From the NCBI RefSeq assembly GCF_040655735.1, contig NZ_JBFAKK010000007.1:355584-419583 (forward strand): a stretch of DNA of 64,000 nt. Direction: 5' to 3'. This document shows, piece after piece, positions 1 to 7,762 of this stretch; positions within the stretch are counted from its first letter, which is position 1; each line of letters opens with the position of its first letter. The DNA comes from Phytomonospora sp040655735. GTDB lineage: Bacteria; Actinomycetota; Actinomycetes; Mycobacteriales; Micromonosporaceae. The notes below the pieces were generated by a model. That model was not told the DNA's origin. It made no database searches and saw nothing but the letters and a program-made list of their open reading frames with translations. The position numbers were made by a program, and so were the translations under genes.

Positions 1-46
1 GCCGGTTGGGGAGTGGACGAGGGCCCTCACCAGACGCAACGAGAGA

Positions 47-88
47 GTGATGAGAGGGTTACGGCGCGCAGCCGAAACCCTCGCTCAC
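47..88 (-). terminator. Probable intrinsic terminator of the metallophosphoesterase gene
   Basis: An inverted repeat with arms GAGGGTT (54-60) and AACCCTC (76-82), extended by outer GTGA/TCAC pairing, lies about 25 nt past the stop codon of the reverse-strand gene at 114. It lacks a long U tract, as is common for actinobacterial terminators. Confidence 0.45.
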
Positions 89-113
89 TTGTCCGAATTG
101 CAATGTTAAGTGA

Positions 114-1721
114 TCAAATGGATACAGGTGGTTCGATGAGTGTCACCGGAATCCGCTTGGCCGGAACGATCCACGACGTGCCCGGTTCGGCGTCGGGCAC
201 GGCCCGCCATCTGCGGTTGATGCGCGGAACGGCGAGCGGGTAGATCGTCAGCTCGCCGGCACCGGTGATCCGGATGCGCACGAAGCCCTTGGCGTGCTCG
301 ATCGACTGGCCGGCGAACAGTTCGTTCTTGTTGATGCCGAGCAGACCGGCGATGTAGAGGTAGATCGTCACCAGGATCCCGCCGCCGGCGACGGCCACCG
401 GCAGGTCGGCGAACAGCCACCACGCGTCGATGCCGAGCCGGTGCCAGACCACCACGGACAGCACCGCGAAGGCCAGATGCGCCGTGCCGTGCAGGAACCC
501 GGCGACCAAGTTGCGCAGCCGCCACGGCCCCAGGCTCGGCCGCGCGAAGATCAGCGAGATCCCGTACAGGACGACTCCCGCGCCGACGGCGGTCGTCGGC
601 GGGCCGAGCAGGGCCAGCAGCAGACCGAACTGCAAGGCGCCAAGGACACCGACGAAACCGGGGTTGCGGAAGGGAAGCCGCCAGAAGACTCCGAGCGCCC
701 AGCCGCGCGACTCCGCGGACGAGGGGTAAGTCGTGCGCTGCGTGAAGCTCGCCGGTTCGCTGGCGTGGCGGGCCGTCGAGGCGCGGTTGGGCAGCTCCAC
801 AGTGGATGGAAGCCCGTGGGTCGCCGACAGGTAGGCGCCGCCGCCGCCGGAGGTGACCAGCTGACGGCCCTCATCCTCGGTGGCGTAACGGGAGTAGTGG
901 TGCAGGTCGCCCGAGAGCATCAGTGGAACAGCCGCGCCGGCCGGCGTGATGATCGTGCGCACCAGGTAGTCGACGGTGTCGTACTGGCGCGGATCGTCGC
1001 AACTGAGCACCCAGGAAGGGCGCGGGAGGCAGAGGATCACCTTGTCGCCGGGGGCGAGTTCCTTTGCCGCCGCCTCGAAGTAGGCCAGCTGCGGGTCGTC
1101 GATGTAGGCCTCGGTGTTGGAGTCGATGGCGTACATCCACCAGCCGCCGGGCAGTTTCAGGGCGAAGTAGCTGCGCCGCTGGTTCGTGCGCCGGCCGCCG
1201 ATCGCGCGCCGGTGGCCGAACATGCGCAGGAAGGCGGTCAGGCCGTCGTACCAGTCGTGGTTACCGGGCAGCGCGTAGAGCGAGTCGGTCGCCTCGACGC
1301 CGTCCACGCCCGGATGCGAGGCCTGGTAAGGGCCTTTGCAGCGGTCCTCGTAGTCCTGCCACGACGCGGTCGGATACACCTGGTCGCCGCCCATGACCAG
1401 CACCTTGGCGCGCGGGAGGACGAAGTCGTCGACGTCCAGCGTCGGCTGCCCCGACAGATAGGCCACGGTGTAGGTGGAGTCGAAGCCGTCGCCGAGGTCG
1501 GCGACGTAGTCGAGCCACAACTCGTCCTCGCCGGAGTGGTCGAAGGCCTCCTGCTCGAACTGGTGCTGGAGCTCGCGCTTGTCGAGATAGGCGCCGAGCA
1601 GCTTCGCCAGGACGACCCGGACGGCCGTGCCGAGAAGTAAGAGCGGGGAGAGCCACGCGACCCTTGGCCGGGGCGTGAAGCCGAGCTCGTCAGGGGTGAG
1701 GTTGCGCGGGCGAGGGGTCAC
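114..1721 (-). CDS. Metallophosphoesterase with C-terminal membrane segments
   Basis: Calcineurin-like metallophosphoesterase, 535 aa. Metal-binding motifs are visible in order: D-x-G-D near residues 75-78, GGDQVYP at 111-117, GNHDWYDG at 153-160 and SGDLHHY at 270-276. A hydrophobic stretch at about 24-45 may anchor the N-terminus. Several hydrophobic helices follow the catalytic domain at about 350-480, so the protein is probably a multi-pass membrane enzyme with the phosphoesterase domain on one face. The substrate cannot be told from the sequence; phosphodiester or phosphomonoester hydrolysis is the family activity. It is a single-gene unit ending near a hairpin at 47-88. Confidence 0.85.
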   Translation of the reverse strand: MTPRPRNLTPDELGFTPRPRVAWLSPLLLLGTAVRVVLAKLLGAYLDKRELQHQFEQEAFDHSGEDELWLDYVADLGDGFDSTYTVAYLSGQPTLDVDDFVLPRAKVLVMGGDQVYPTASWQDYEDRCKGPYQASHPGVDGVEATDSLYALPGNHDWYDGLTAFLRMFGHRRAIGGRRTNQRRSYFALKLPGGWWMYAIDSNTEAYIDDPQLAYFEAAAKELAPGDKVILCLPRPSWVLSCDDPRQYDTVDYLVRTIITPAGAAVPLMLSGDLHHYSRYATEDEGRQLVTSGGGGAYLSATHGLPSTVELPNRASTARHASEPASFTQRTTYPSSAESRGWALGVFWRLPFRNPGFVGVLGALQFGLLLALLGPPTTAVGAGVVLYGISLIFARPSLGPWRLRNLVAGFLHGTAHLAFAVLSVVVWHRLGIDAWWLFADLPVAVAGGGILVTIYLYIAGLLGINKNELFAGQSIEHAKGFVRIRITGAGELTIYPLAVPRINRRWRAVPDAEPGTSWIVPAKRIPVTLIEPPVSI

Positions 1722-1873
1722 ATGTCCATTGTGTCTCGCGGCGTGGCGGCCGTCACGATGGCGGGTTGGGTGTTTCGGGTGCTCGATGCCGCTTTTCGGA
1801 GGATGCGCCGGTCACCTACATCACACCCCGGTTTCGAGCCCGCCGGGACCGGCGCCCCGGCGGACCCACCGTG

Positions 1874-2119
1874 CTAACCCGTGACCGGCGAGGCCGAGTG
1901 CGTCGTGCGCGACCTGGCCGCCTCGTACGGCGGGAGGACCACGGCCTGGGCCACGATCACGCGCCCACCGTTGCTCGTGAGCGTCGGCGAGCCGTGCAGC
2001 TCGTAGCCGTCGTCCAGCAGCGCCGACACCCGCTCGCAGAACGTCGCGTCGTCGGGTCCGGAGATGAGCCGGTAGCGCAGGCGGACCTGGAGGTGGCCGC
2101 CGTCATGCGGTGCAGTCAT
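1874..2119 (-). CDS. DUF1737-like small protein
   Basis: 81 aa if translation starts at the ATG at 2119, just before the conserved core YRLISGPDDATFCERV, which resembles DUF1737. The reading frame stays open to 2224, but the extra 35 residues are low-complexity and lie outside the domain, so I chose the internal start. DUF1737 has no established function; it is a compact alpha/beta domain in short bacterial proteins. The gene stands alone between the metallophosphoesterase and a divergently oriented tRNA gene. The 150 bp between 1722 and 1873 contain nothing I recognise. Confidence 0.65.
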   Translation of the reverse strand: MTAPHDGGHLQVRLRYRLISGPDDATFCERVSALLDDGYELHGSPTLTSNGGRVIVAQAVVLPPYEAARSRTTHSASPVTG

Positions 2120-2293
2120 AGCGAGCAAGCCCATCGCGTCGATTGCCGAAGGCGGAGGCCCCCGGTCGACCGACCCTACCGTGCGGCCCGCGTTCCCCGC
2201 CGCGCTCGCCTCGGCATTCGGCAACCCGTTTCGCCGGGGCCCGACCGATCACGTACACTCGACGGCTGTACCCGGTGTACGTCGCGGGTGCAG

Positions 2294-2366
2294 GCCGCCT
2301 TAGCTCAGTCGGCAGAGCGATTCACTCGTAATGAATAGGTCGTCGGTTCGATTCCGACAGGCGGCT
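2294..2366 (+). tRNA. tRNA-Thr (anticodon CGT)
   Basis: A complete cloverleaf can be drawn: acceptor GCCGCCT (2294-2300) with AGGCGGC (2359-2365) and discriminator T; D stem GCTC/GAGC; anticodon stem ATTCA/TGAAT around loop CTCGTAA, giving anticodon CGT that reads ACG (Thr); T arm GTCGG-TTCGATT-CCGAC. CCA is not encoded. A strong terminator follows directly. Confidence 0.95.
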
Positions 2367-2374
2367 CAGCTGGG

Positions 2375-2420
2375 AAACACCCCCTCACCAGGGACTTCGG
2401 TCCGGGTGAGGGGGTGTTTT
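2375..2420 (+). terminator. Rho-independent terminator of tRNA-Thr
   Basis: Perfect stem of AAACACCCCCTCACC (2375-2389) with GGTGAGGGGGTGTTT (2405-2419), a 15-nt loop and a short T run. It begins 9 nt after the tRNA. Confidence 0.9.
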
Positions 2421-2613
2421 CGTGTGGGGCGCCGGGCCGCGTGGGGCGGCGTCGGTCATGGGGCACGAAGTGGCTGAGGCGGTAGGTGGTCGGGTGCTTC
2501 AGGTGTTCTCGGCCTGCGCTGCCTCCGTGCCGGTCGACCGTGAATCGGCCCGCGCCTCTGGCCCGGCCAGGGCACGGTGGTGTTGCTTTCGTTCGGCGGA
2601 GTCTGTCACCCGA

Positions 2614-3078
2614 TCAGCTGCCCCAGACGCTGCGGCTCGTGGCGTCCTGCACGCCGACCAACGTGGCAAGCGCTTCGCCGAGGTCTGCGCCGAACCGCCA
2701 TTCGGTGTGGGTGAGGGCGCCCAGGAATCGGCCGGACTCGCCGACGAAGACGCTGATCACCTCGGCCCAGACCCCCACGGGAGTGAACGACTCCCCGTAG
2801 GTGTCCTTCCAGATGCCCGGCAGGTCGCCGTAGCCCTGGGCTTCGTCGGGGTCGACGATAAGGGTCCCGTGGGCGACAGCCCCTGGGATCGGTGTGATGG
2901 TCAGGCCGCCGAAGGTCTCGATGAACGTCACGGCGTGCGGCGAGGGGACGAGTCCTTCGGCCCGGTAGCCCTCCAGCCAGTGGTGGACATCGACGCTTCG
3001 GCCCGGGAACCAGCCGGCGGCTTCCAGGCTTTCGCGAACTCGGGGCGGCAGTTCTCTCTCGTCCACGACGGTCAGCAT
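2614..3078 (-). CDS. SUKH-3-like immunity protein
   Basis: 154 aa. The N-terminus (L-E-A-A-G-W-F-P-G-R-x-V-D) and the later G-x-L-T-I-x-P and F-I-G/F-L-G elements fit the SUKH-3 branch of the SMI1/KNR4-SUKH superfamily, whose members commonly act as immunity proteins against polymorphic toxins. No toxin gene is adjacent: the upstream neighbour is a Ser/Thr kinase and the downstream one a tRNA. It therefore looks like an orphan immunity gene or a SUKH domain used for something else. Assignment is from pattern only. A hairpin at 3181-3221 separates it from the kinase. Confidence 0.65.
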   Translation of the reverse strand: MLTVVDERELPPRVRESLEAAGWFPGRSVDVHHWLEGYRAEGLVPSPHAVTFIETFGGLTITPIPGAVAHGTLIVDPDEAQGYGDLPGIWKDTYGESFTPVGVWAEVISVFVGESGRFLGALTHTEWRFGADLGEALATLVGVQDATSRSVWGS

Positions 3079-3180
3079 GGTCCATCGCCCGAAGAACCCA
3101 GCGTTGCGGGGACAACCGCAACGCGTTCACCGAAGCCGCGTCACCACATGCCGTCATCATCGTTGCACTCGACGTAGGGG

Positions 3181-3221
3181 AAGGCCGGCCTTGGGTTCGA
3201 GGGGTACTTGGGGCCGGCCTT
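3181..3221 (-). terminator. Hairpin between kinase and SUKH genes
   Basis: AAGGCCGGCC (3181-3190) pairs perfectly with GGCCGGCCTT (3212-3221) across a 21-nt loop. It is placed downstream of the kinase gene that ends at 3352 and may end that transcript. The 273-bp gap 3079-3351 otherwise shows no convincing gene. Confidence 0.5.
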
Positions 3222-3351
3222 TCTCTTCGTGGCTCACGGACCTCGGCGGTCCGGCGGTCCGGCTGTCTCGGCGGGACCGCTCCGCAGCCACCCCGTGGCG
3301 TTCGGGCCGCGGGCGGAGCGCCCGTCCGGGCGGCCGGAAGGGGCGGGCCGG

Positions 3352-4902
3352 TCACGCCGTCAGCCAAGCCTGGTCGTCGCTCGCGTCGCAGGCGGCCAGC
3401 CTGACAGCCTGGTAAACGACCGGCTCTCTTCCCTTGCCGTGCCCTTTGCCGTTGCCCTTGCCCTTGTCGTCCTTGTCCTTCTCCTTGCCCTTCCCGTGGT
3501 CCCCGTTGCCCGCGCCGTCTCCGTCCCCGCCGTCGTCCCCATCGTCTTCGTCTTCGACGAAGGTTCCGGTCGCCGACAGGCACTGGCCGGGATGCGCCGG
3601 GCTCGCCAGGCGCCACCGGTCGCGGCCGCCGTCGTCGCCGAGCCACTCGACCTTCCAGCCCGCCGACGCGTCGCAGCCCTTGATCTCGATCTTCTCCGGG
3701 CTCCCCGACGGGGCCAAGCATCGCTCATCCCCACCTCCGGGAAGGCCGAGCAGGTAGGCATCGCCGGCGACCGAGAAGGTGATCGTCGCCGCCGAGTCGC
3801 AGTCGGCGAGGTGCGGCCGCCCCAGCTCTTGTGAACCGTGGAGGCAGGTCCCCGTGGAAGCACTGGAGAGCCGGGCGTCGGCGGGAAGGCGGGGCGCGTC
3901 GGTGTCGGCGGCGGTGTCAGCGGCGGCGTTCGGTCCGCTCGGCGCACCGCCGAGACCCCACATGAGCAGGGAGACGACGACGATCGCGGCAGCGGCGGCC
4001 GTCGCCCCGACGAGCAGCCGGCGACGCGACGGCGGCGAGGCGACGGGAGTCTCGCGGCGAGTCACCGGGAACGGCCGGGTGGCGGGGCGGCAGGCCGCGG
4101 CGAACTGAGCGGCCGACGCGTAGCGGTCCCCGGGATCCTTGGCCAGTGCCCGGTCGACGACGGCGGCGATGGCCCCGGGGATCTCGGGAGGCAGTGGCGG
4201 CGGGGGCCGCAGCAGGTGCCCGGCGACGGTCGCGGCAGTCGCGTCCGCGGCGAACGGCGCCTGCCCGGTGAGGCATTCGTAGGCGACCACGCCCAGCGAG
4301 TAGATGTCGGCCCGGGGCCCCGGCTTCTCGCCCGAGAGTTGCTCGGGGGCCGCGTACTGGATGGTGGCCAAAATGTTCCCGGCAGCCGTGAGGGCGGCCT
4401 CGCCCTGCGCCCGTGCGACGCCGAAGTCCACGATCGTCGCCCGGTCGTCGTGGTCGACGATGATGTTGGCGGGTTTGACGTCTCGGTGCACGACCCCTTC
4501 GCGGTGGGCCGCGTCGAGCGCGTCGGCGACCTGGGCGATGATCGACATCGTGCGTTCCGGCGTCAGCCGTCCATGCTCGTGGAGCAGCTCCGCCAGGGAC
4601 TCGCCGGTCAGGTGCTGCATGACCAGGAAGACCAGCGGCCGCCCGTCCTCGAAGACGGTCTCCACGGCGTCGTAGACGGACACCACGCCCGGCGCCCGCA
4701 GGGCCGCGACGGTTCGGGCCTCGACGGCGAAGCGCTCGCGGAAGGCCGCGTCCCCGGCGAGGCCGGGGCTGAGGATCTTGACCGCCACGACCCGGCGGAG
4801 GGTGGTGTCCTCGGCCCGCCAGACCTCGCCCATCCCGCCGGTGGCGATGTGGGAATCCAGCCGGTAGCGGCCGTCGAGCAGTAGACCGGGGGAGGTCGAC
4901 AT
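3352..4902 (-). CDS. Membrane Ser/Thr protein kinase with lectin-like extracellular region
   Basis: 516 aa, PknB-type (Hanks) receptor kinase. The kinase domain covers about residues 12-272: glycine loop TGGMGEV (21-27), catalytic Lys in VAVK (39-42), HRDVKPAN (139-146) and DFG (159-161). One membrane helix lies at about 295-318. The outer region (about 340-516) has two cysteine-bearing stretches reminiscent of ricin-type beta-trefoil modules (S-T-G-x-C-L, G-Q-C-L-S-A-T-G). An Asp/Gly then Gly/Lys low-complexity insert (about 449-492) lies inside that region, before the final W. The start at 4902 has a GGAG-type ribosome site. No phosphatase partner is adjacent. The ligand is unknown; carbohydrate sensing is inference. 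Confidence 0.88.
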   Translation of the reverse strand: MSTSPGLLLDGRYRLDSHIATGGMGEVWRAEDTTLRRVVAVKILSPGLAGDAAFRERFAVEARTVAALRAPGVVSVYDAVETVFEDGRPLVFLVMQHLTGESLAELLHEHGRLTPERTMSIIAQVADALDAAHREGVVHRDVKPANIIVDHDDRATIVDFGVARAQGEAALTAAGNILATIQYAAPEQLSGEKPGPRADIYSLGVVAYECLTGQAPFAADATAATVAGHLLRPPPPLPPEIPGAIAAVVDRALAKDPGDRYASAAQFAAACRPATRPFPVTRRETPVASPPSRRRLLVGATAAAAAIVVVSLLMWGLGGAPSGPNAAADTAADTDAPRLPADARLSSASTGTCLHGSQELGRPHLADCDSAATITFSVAGDAYLLGLPGGGDERCLAPSGSPEKIEIKGCDASAGWKVEWLGDDGGRDRWRLASPAHPGQCLSATGTFVEDEDDGDDGGDGDGAGNGDHGKGKEKDKDDKGKGNGKGHGKGREPVVYQAVRLAACDASDDQAWLTA

Positions 4903-4991
4903 GGGGCTCCATCGCGTCGATCGAGTGGCTACCCGATGTCTTACCCAGTCGACGGCCCGTGAATGCCTCGAAGCCGCACCCCGGCCCGTCG

Positions 4992-5582
4992 TCAGGCCCC
5001 TTCGGCCGCGTCCAGGCCGTCGATCCAGTCCTCAAGGCGGCGGAGCTGCGCGGCCATCAACTCGGGGTCGGCGAAGACGTTGGTGAGCAGGGAGATGCCC
5101 TGGTACGACGCGACCAGCGACACCGCGAGCTCGCGGGCGTCGGCGCGGCCCATCAGGGTGAACTGCCGCTCGACCCATTCGACGAGCAGCCCCATGACGG
5201 TGGCGGCGCTGCGGTGGAGGCCGTCGTCGCGCTTTCCCAGTTCGGAGGACATCGAGCCGGTCGGGCAGCCGAAACGGGCGGCCTGCTCGCGCTGCTCGGC
5301 CCAGCCGCCGAGGAGGGCCTTCAGTCGCTCCTGCGGCGTCGCGAACCCCTCGAAGGCGTCGGTCATGGTCCGCAGGGCGCGGGCCTGCTCCTCCATCGCC
5401 GCCTCGACGAGCTGGTCCTTGGTCTTGAAGTAGTAGTAGACGTTGCCGACCGGGACCTCGGCGGTCCGCGCGATGTCGGCGATGGTCGTCTTCTCCACGC
5501 CCTGCTCGTAGAGCACCCGGGCGGCGGCGGTCACCAGCCGCTCCCGCTTGCCCACCTGTGTCCTGGCCATGCGGCCAACCAT
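4992..5582 (-). CDS. TetR/AcrR family repressor
   Basis: 196 aa (192 if translation starts at the inner ATG at 5570). The N-terminal helix-turn-helix is typical: ARVLYEQGVEKTTIADIAR followed by VPVGNVYYYFKTKDQLV. The C-terminal ligand domain resembles the YxaF/LmrA group. It is transcribed divergently from an NmrA-type reductase gene, and palindromic TTAGT/ACTAA boxes sit in the shared 112-bp gap, so it probably represses that gene and itself. The inducer is unknown. Confidence 0.85.
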   Translation of the reverse strand: MVGRMARTQVGKRERLVTAAARVLYEQGVEKTTIADIARTAEVPVGNVYYYFKTKDQLVEAAMEEQARALRTMTDAFEGFATPQERLKALLGGWAEQREQAARFGCPTGSMSSELGKRDDGLHRSAATVMGLLVEWVERQFTLMGRADARELAVSLVASYQGISLLTNVFADPELMAAQLRRLEDWIDGLDAAEGA

Positions 5583-5594
5583 AGCCGCTCTTTG

Positions 5595-5674
5595 GGTTAG
5601 TTACCTGACTCACAACTGTGGACAGACCGGTGGTGGATCTCGTAATGTCCAGCGAGTCAGTTAGTCAACTAACT
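5595..5674. promoter_or_regulatory. Divergent promoter region with TetR-type operator boxes
   Basis: AGTTAGT (5659-5665), CA, ACTAACT (5668-5674) is a perfect 7-bp-arm palindrome preceded by GAGTC. A related box on the other strand (reverse complement of 5596-5611) reads GAGTCAGGTAACTAAC. The two boxes flank the start regions of the divergent tetR and nmrA-like genes, as expected for TetR operators. A similar GTCAGTTA element recurs at 31286-31319. Confidence 0.6.
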
Positions 5675-5694
5675 ATGTCTCCCGAGGAGGCACC

Positions 5695-6519
5695 GTGATC
5701 ACCGTGACCGGAGCTACCGGAAACGTCGGCACCATTCTCGTTCGGACCCTCGTCGAAGCAGGCGAGCAGGTCAACGCCGTTTCCCGCGGTGTCGCGGAGT
5801 TCCCGGCCGGGGTCGTCCATCACCGTGCGGACCTGGGCGACCCGTCGAGCCTGGCGCCGGCGGTCGAGGGGGCGGACGCCCTGTTCGTCCTTCTCCCCGG
5901 GGAGATGGGGCACATGGACCCGCACAAGATCTTCGCCACCGCCAAGGCGGGCGGCGTGCGGCGGGTCGTCCTGCTCTCCTCGCAGGGCGTCGTCTCCCGG
6001 CCGCTGCACGCCGCCCTCGGCGTCTTCGAGGAGGCGCTGAAGGAGTCGGGTCCGGGCTGGACCGTGCTGCGCCCGGGAGGTTTCGCCTCCAACGCCTTCA
6101 TGTGGGCCGGGTCGATCCGGGCCGAGCGCGTGGCGGCCGCGCCCTTCGCCGACGTCGCCCTCCCGGTGGTCGACCCGGCCGACATCGCCGCGATGGCCGC
6201 CGCGTCCCTGCTCGACGCGAAGCACGACGGGCGGACCTACACCATCACCGGCCCCGCGCCGGTCTCCCCGCGCGAGCAGGTCGCCGCGATCGCCGCGGCC
6301 GTCGGCGCCGACATCGGTTTCCATGAGCTCAGCCGGGACGAGGCCTTCACGGCCATGTCGGCGTTCATGCCCGAAGGCGCTGTCGAGGCGACCCTCGCCA
6401 TCCTCGGCGAGCCGACCGAGCACGAGCGCGGCGTCAGCCCCGACGTGCGGGAGGTCCTCGGGCGCCCGGCGGGGAGTTTCGCCGACTGGGCGGTGCGCAA
6501 CGCGGCGGCCTTCGGCTGA
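5695..6519 (+). CDS. NmrA/SDR-family NAD(P)-binding oxidoreductase
   Basis: 274 aa. The N-terminal TGATGNVG (residues 4-11) is the dinucleotide-binding glycine motif of extended/atypical SDR proteins. The remainder follows the NmrA-like/azoreductase-type fold (VVLLSSQG strand, V-L-R-P-G-G-F-x-S-N motif, P-V-V-D-P-x-D-I-A helix). Members reduce quinones or azo compounds or act as redox sensors; the substrate here is not evident. The start is GTG at 5695 with GAGGAGG seven bases upstream. Regulation by the divergent TetR gene is likely from the palindromes in between. Confidence 0.82.
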   Translation: MITVTGATGNVGTILVRTLVEAGEQVNAVSRGVAEFPAGVVHHRADLGDPSSLAPAVEGADALFVLLPGEMGHMDPHKIFATAKAGGVRRVVLLSSQGVVSRPLHAALGVFEEALKESGPGWTVLRPGGFASNAFMWAGSIRAERVAAAPFADVALPVVDPADIAAMAAASLLDAKHDGRTYTITGPAPVSPREQVAAIAAAVGADIGFHELSRDEAFTAMSAFMPEGAVEATLAILGEPTEHERGVSPDVREVLGRPAGSFADWAVRNAAAFG

Positions 6520-6529
6520 TCGCTCGCGC

Positions 6530-7684
6530 TCACCAGGTCGCCGCGTAGCGCGCCTCCCCGTCGACCTCGTAGCCCGCCACCGACTGCACCAGTCGTCCTT
6601 CCGCCTCGGCGGCGGTGACCAGCGCCGCCAGTTCCTCGCCGGTGAGGCCGTGACGGGTGTCGTCGGTGGCGGGCGAGGAGCGCCAGACGGCGCAGAAGCT
6701 CGGGGTCGTCCCGGACTGGAACGCGCCGAGCCACACCGGGTACATGCCGTCGTCGGCGGCTTCGGCGATCCTGTCGTCGAACTCCTCGGCGGTCATGCCG
6801 CGAAAGGACATCCAGCCTTCGTCACCGGGGTCCTGCTCGTACAGTGAGGTCCACTGCGGGGTTCCGCCGGGCGCGACCCCGGAGCCGGCGACCGCCCGGT
6901 ACCCGTCGTCGACGAGTTCGTCGAAACGTGCCTGCTGTTCGGTTGAGCTCAAGGCGTAGTGGTAGATCCGCTCGGTGGCGCCGGTCTCGTGCCAGATCGC
7001 GCCGTAGCGGACCTGGCCGTCGAGCATCGCGCTGGTGAGATCGACGAGGTACAGCCCGACGGCGGCCTGCTCGGCGACCGCCGCGTCCAGCTCCGCGCCC
7101 GTCATCCAGGGAGTCGTCCACCACGCGGTGCCGTCCGCCGGGCGGAAGACGGCGTTCACATAGGGCTTTCCCGCCACGTTGAAGGCGTTGTACCGCACCG
7201 GTTTGTAGCCCGAGGCCTTCACCAGTTCGAAGACGGCCGGCCAGTCCTCGGCGGGAACGCCGTGCCGGAGCACCTGCCCCGACCCTTGGGGGACGGGGGC
7301 GAGCCACGGTGCGGTCGCACCGCCGTCGCCTCCGTCCGGGGTGTCGGTGGTGTCACCGCCCGGTGAGCCGGGGACCACCGAGCCGTTCCCGGAGACACCG
7401 AGCGCTCCGGCGGAACCGGTGTTCTGTGCCAGGAACGCCAGGACCGTGACGATGGCGCTGAGGGTTCCCAGCGCGTAGCTGGTCATCTCCAGGGGATGCC
7501 GCGAGCGTCGGTCGAGCTTTCGGCGACGCGCCAGCCAGAACGAGACCGCGACGATGAAACAGGACACGCACACACCGGCGAGGAGTAGGAGCACATGATC
7601 GTAGGAGCCGCCGCCGGTCAGGCCGTCCTCGATCGCGGCCGGTCGCCCGCCCACGTTCTTCATCGCGTCGATGTCGATGTTCAC
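6530..7684 (-). CDS. Membrane protein with bacterial tandem repeat (BTRD1-like) ectodomain
   Basis: 384 aa from the GTG at 7684, which has GGAG five bases upstream; the frame is open to 7738. Two membrane helices occupy roughly residues 30-50 and 70-90. They are followed by a Gly/Pro/Thr-rich linker and about four copies of a roughly 50-residue unit ending in patterns such as G-Y-x-P-V-x-x-x and Y-x-A-I/V-W. This resembles Bacterial Tandem Repeat Domain 1, known from polyglycine hydrolases and other secreted proteins where it wraps a catalytic domain. No separate catalytic domain is visible, so this may be a surface-displayed repeat scaffold. Function not established. Confidence 0.65.
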   Translation of the reverse strand: MNIDIDAMKNVGGRPAAIEDGLTGGGSYDHVLLLLAGVCVSCFIVAVSFWLARRRKLDRRSRHPLEMTSYALGTLSAIVTVLAFLAQNTGSAGALGVSGNGSVVPGSPGGDTTDTPDGGDGGATAPWLAPVPQGSGQVLRHGVPAEDWPAVFELVKASGYKPVRYNAFNVAGKPYVNAVFRPADGTAWWTTPWMTGAELDAAVAEQAAVGLYLVDLTSAMLDGQVRYGAIWHETGATERIYHYALSSTEQQARFDELVDDGYRAVAGSGVAPGGTPQWTSLYEQDPGDEGWMSFRGMTAEEFDDRIAEAADDGMYPVWLGAFQSGTTPSFCAVWRSSPATDDTRHGLTGEELAALVTAAEAEGRLVQSVAGYEVDGEARYAATW

Positions 7685-7762
7685 CGTGTCTCCGTTCGTC
7701 GCACTGTCGTCGCGCCGAACGGTAATTTCGCGATCCAACGCCGATCTTGCGCCGATTCGCGA

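Noticed and set aside
2294..2420. tRNA-Thr as an integration site
   Set aside because: No integrase gene and no second copy of the tRNA 3' end was noticed downstream.
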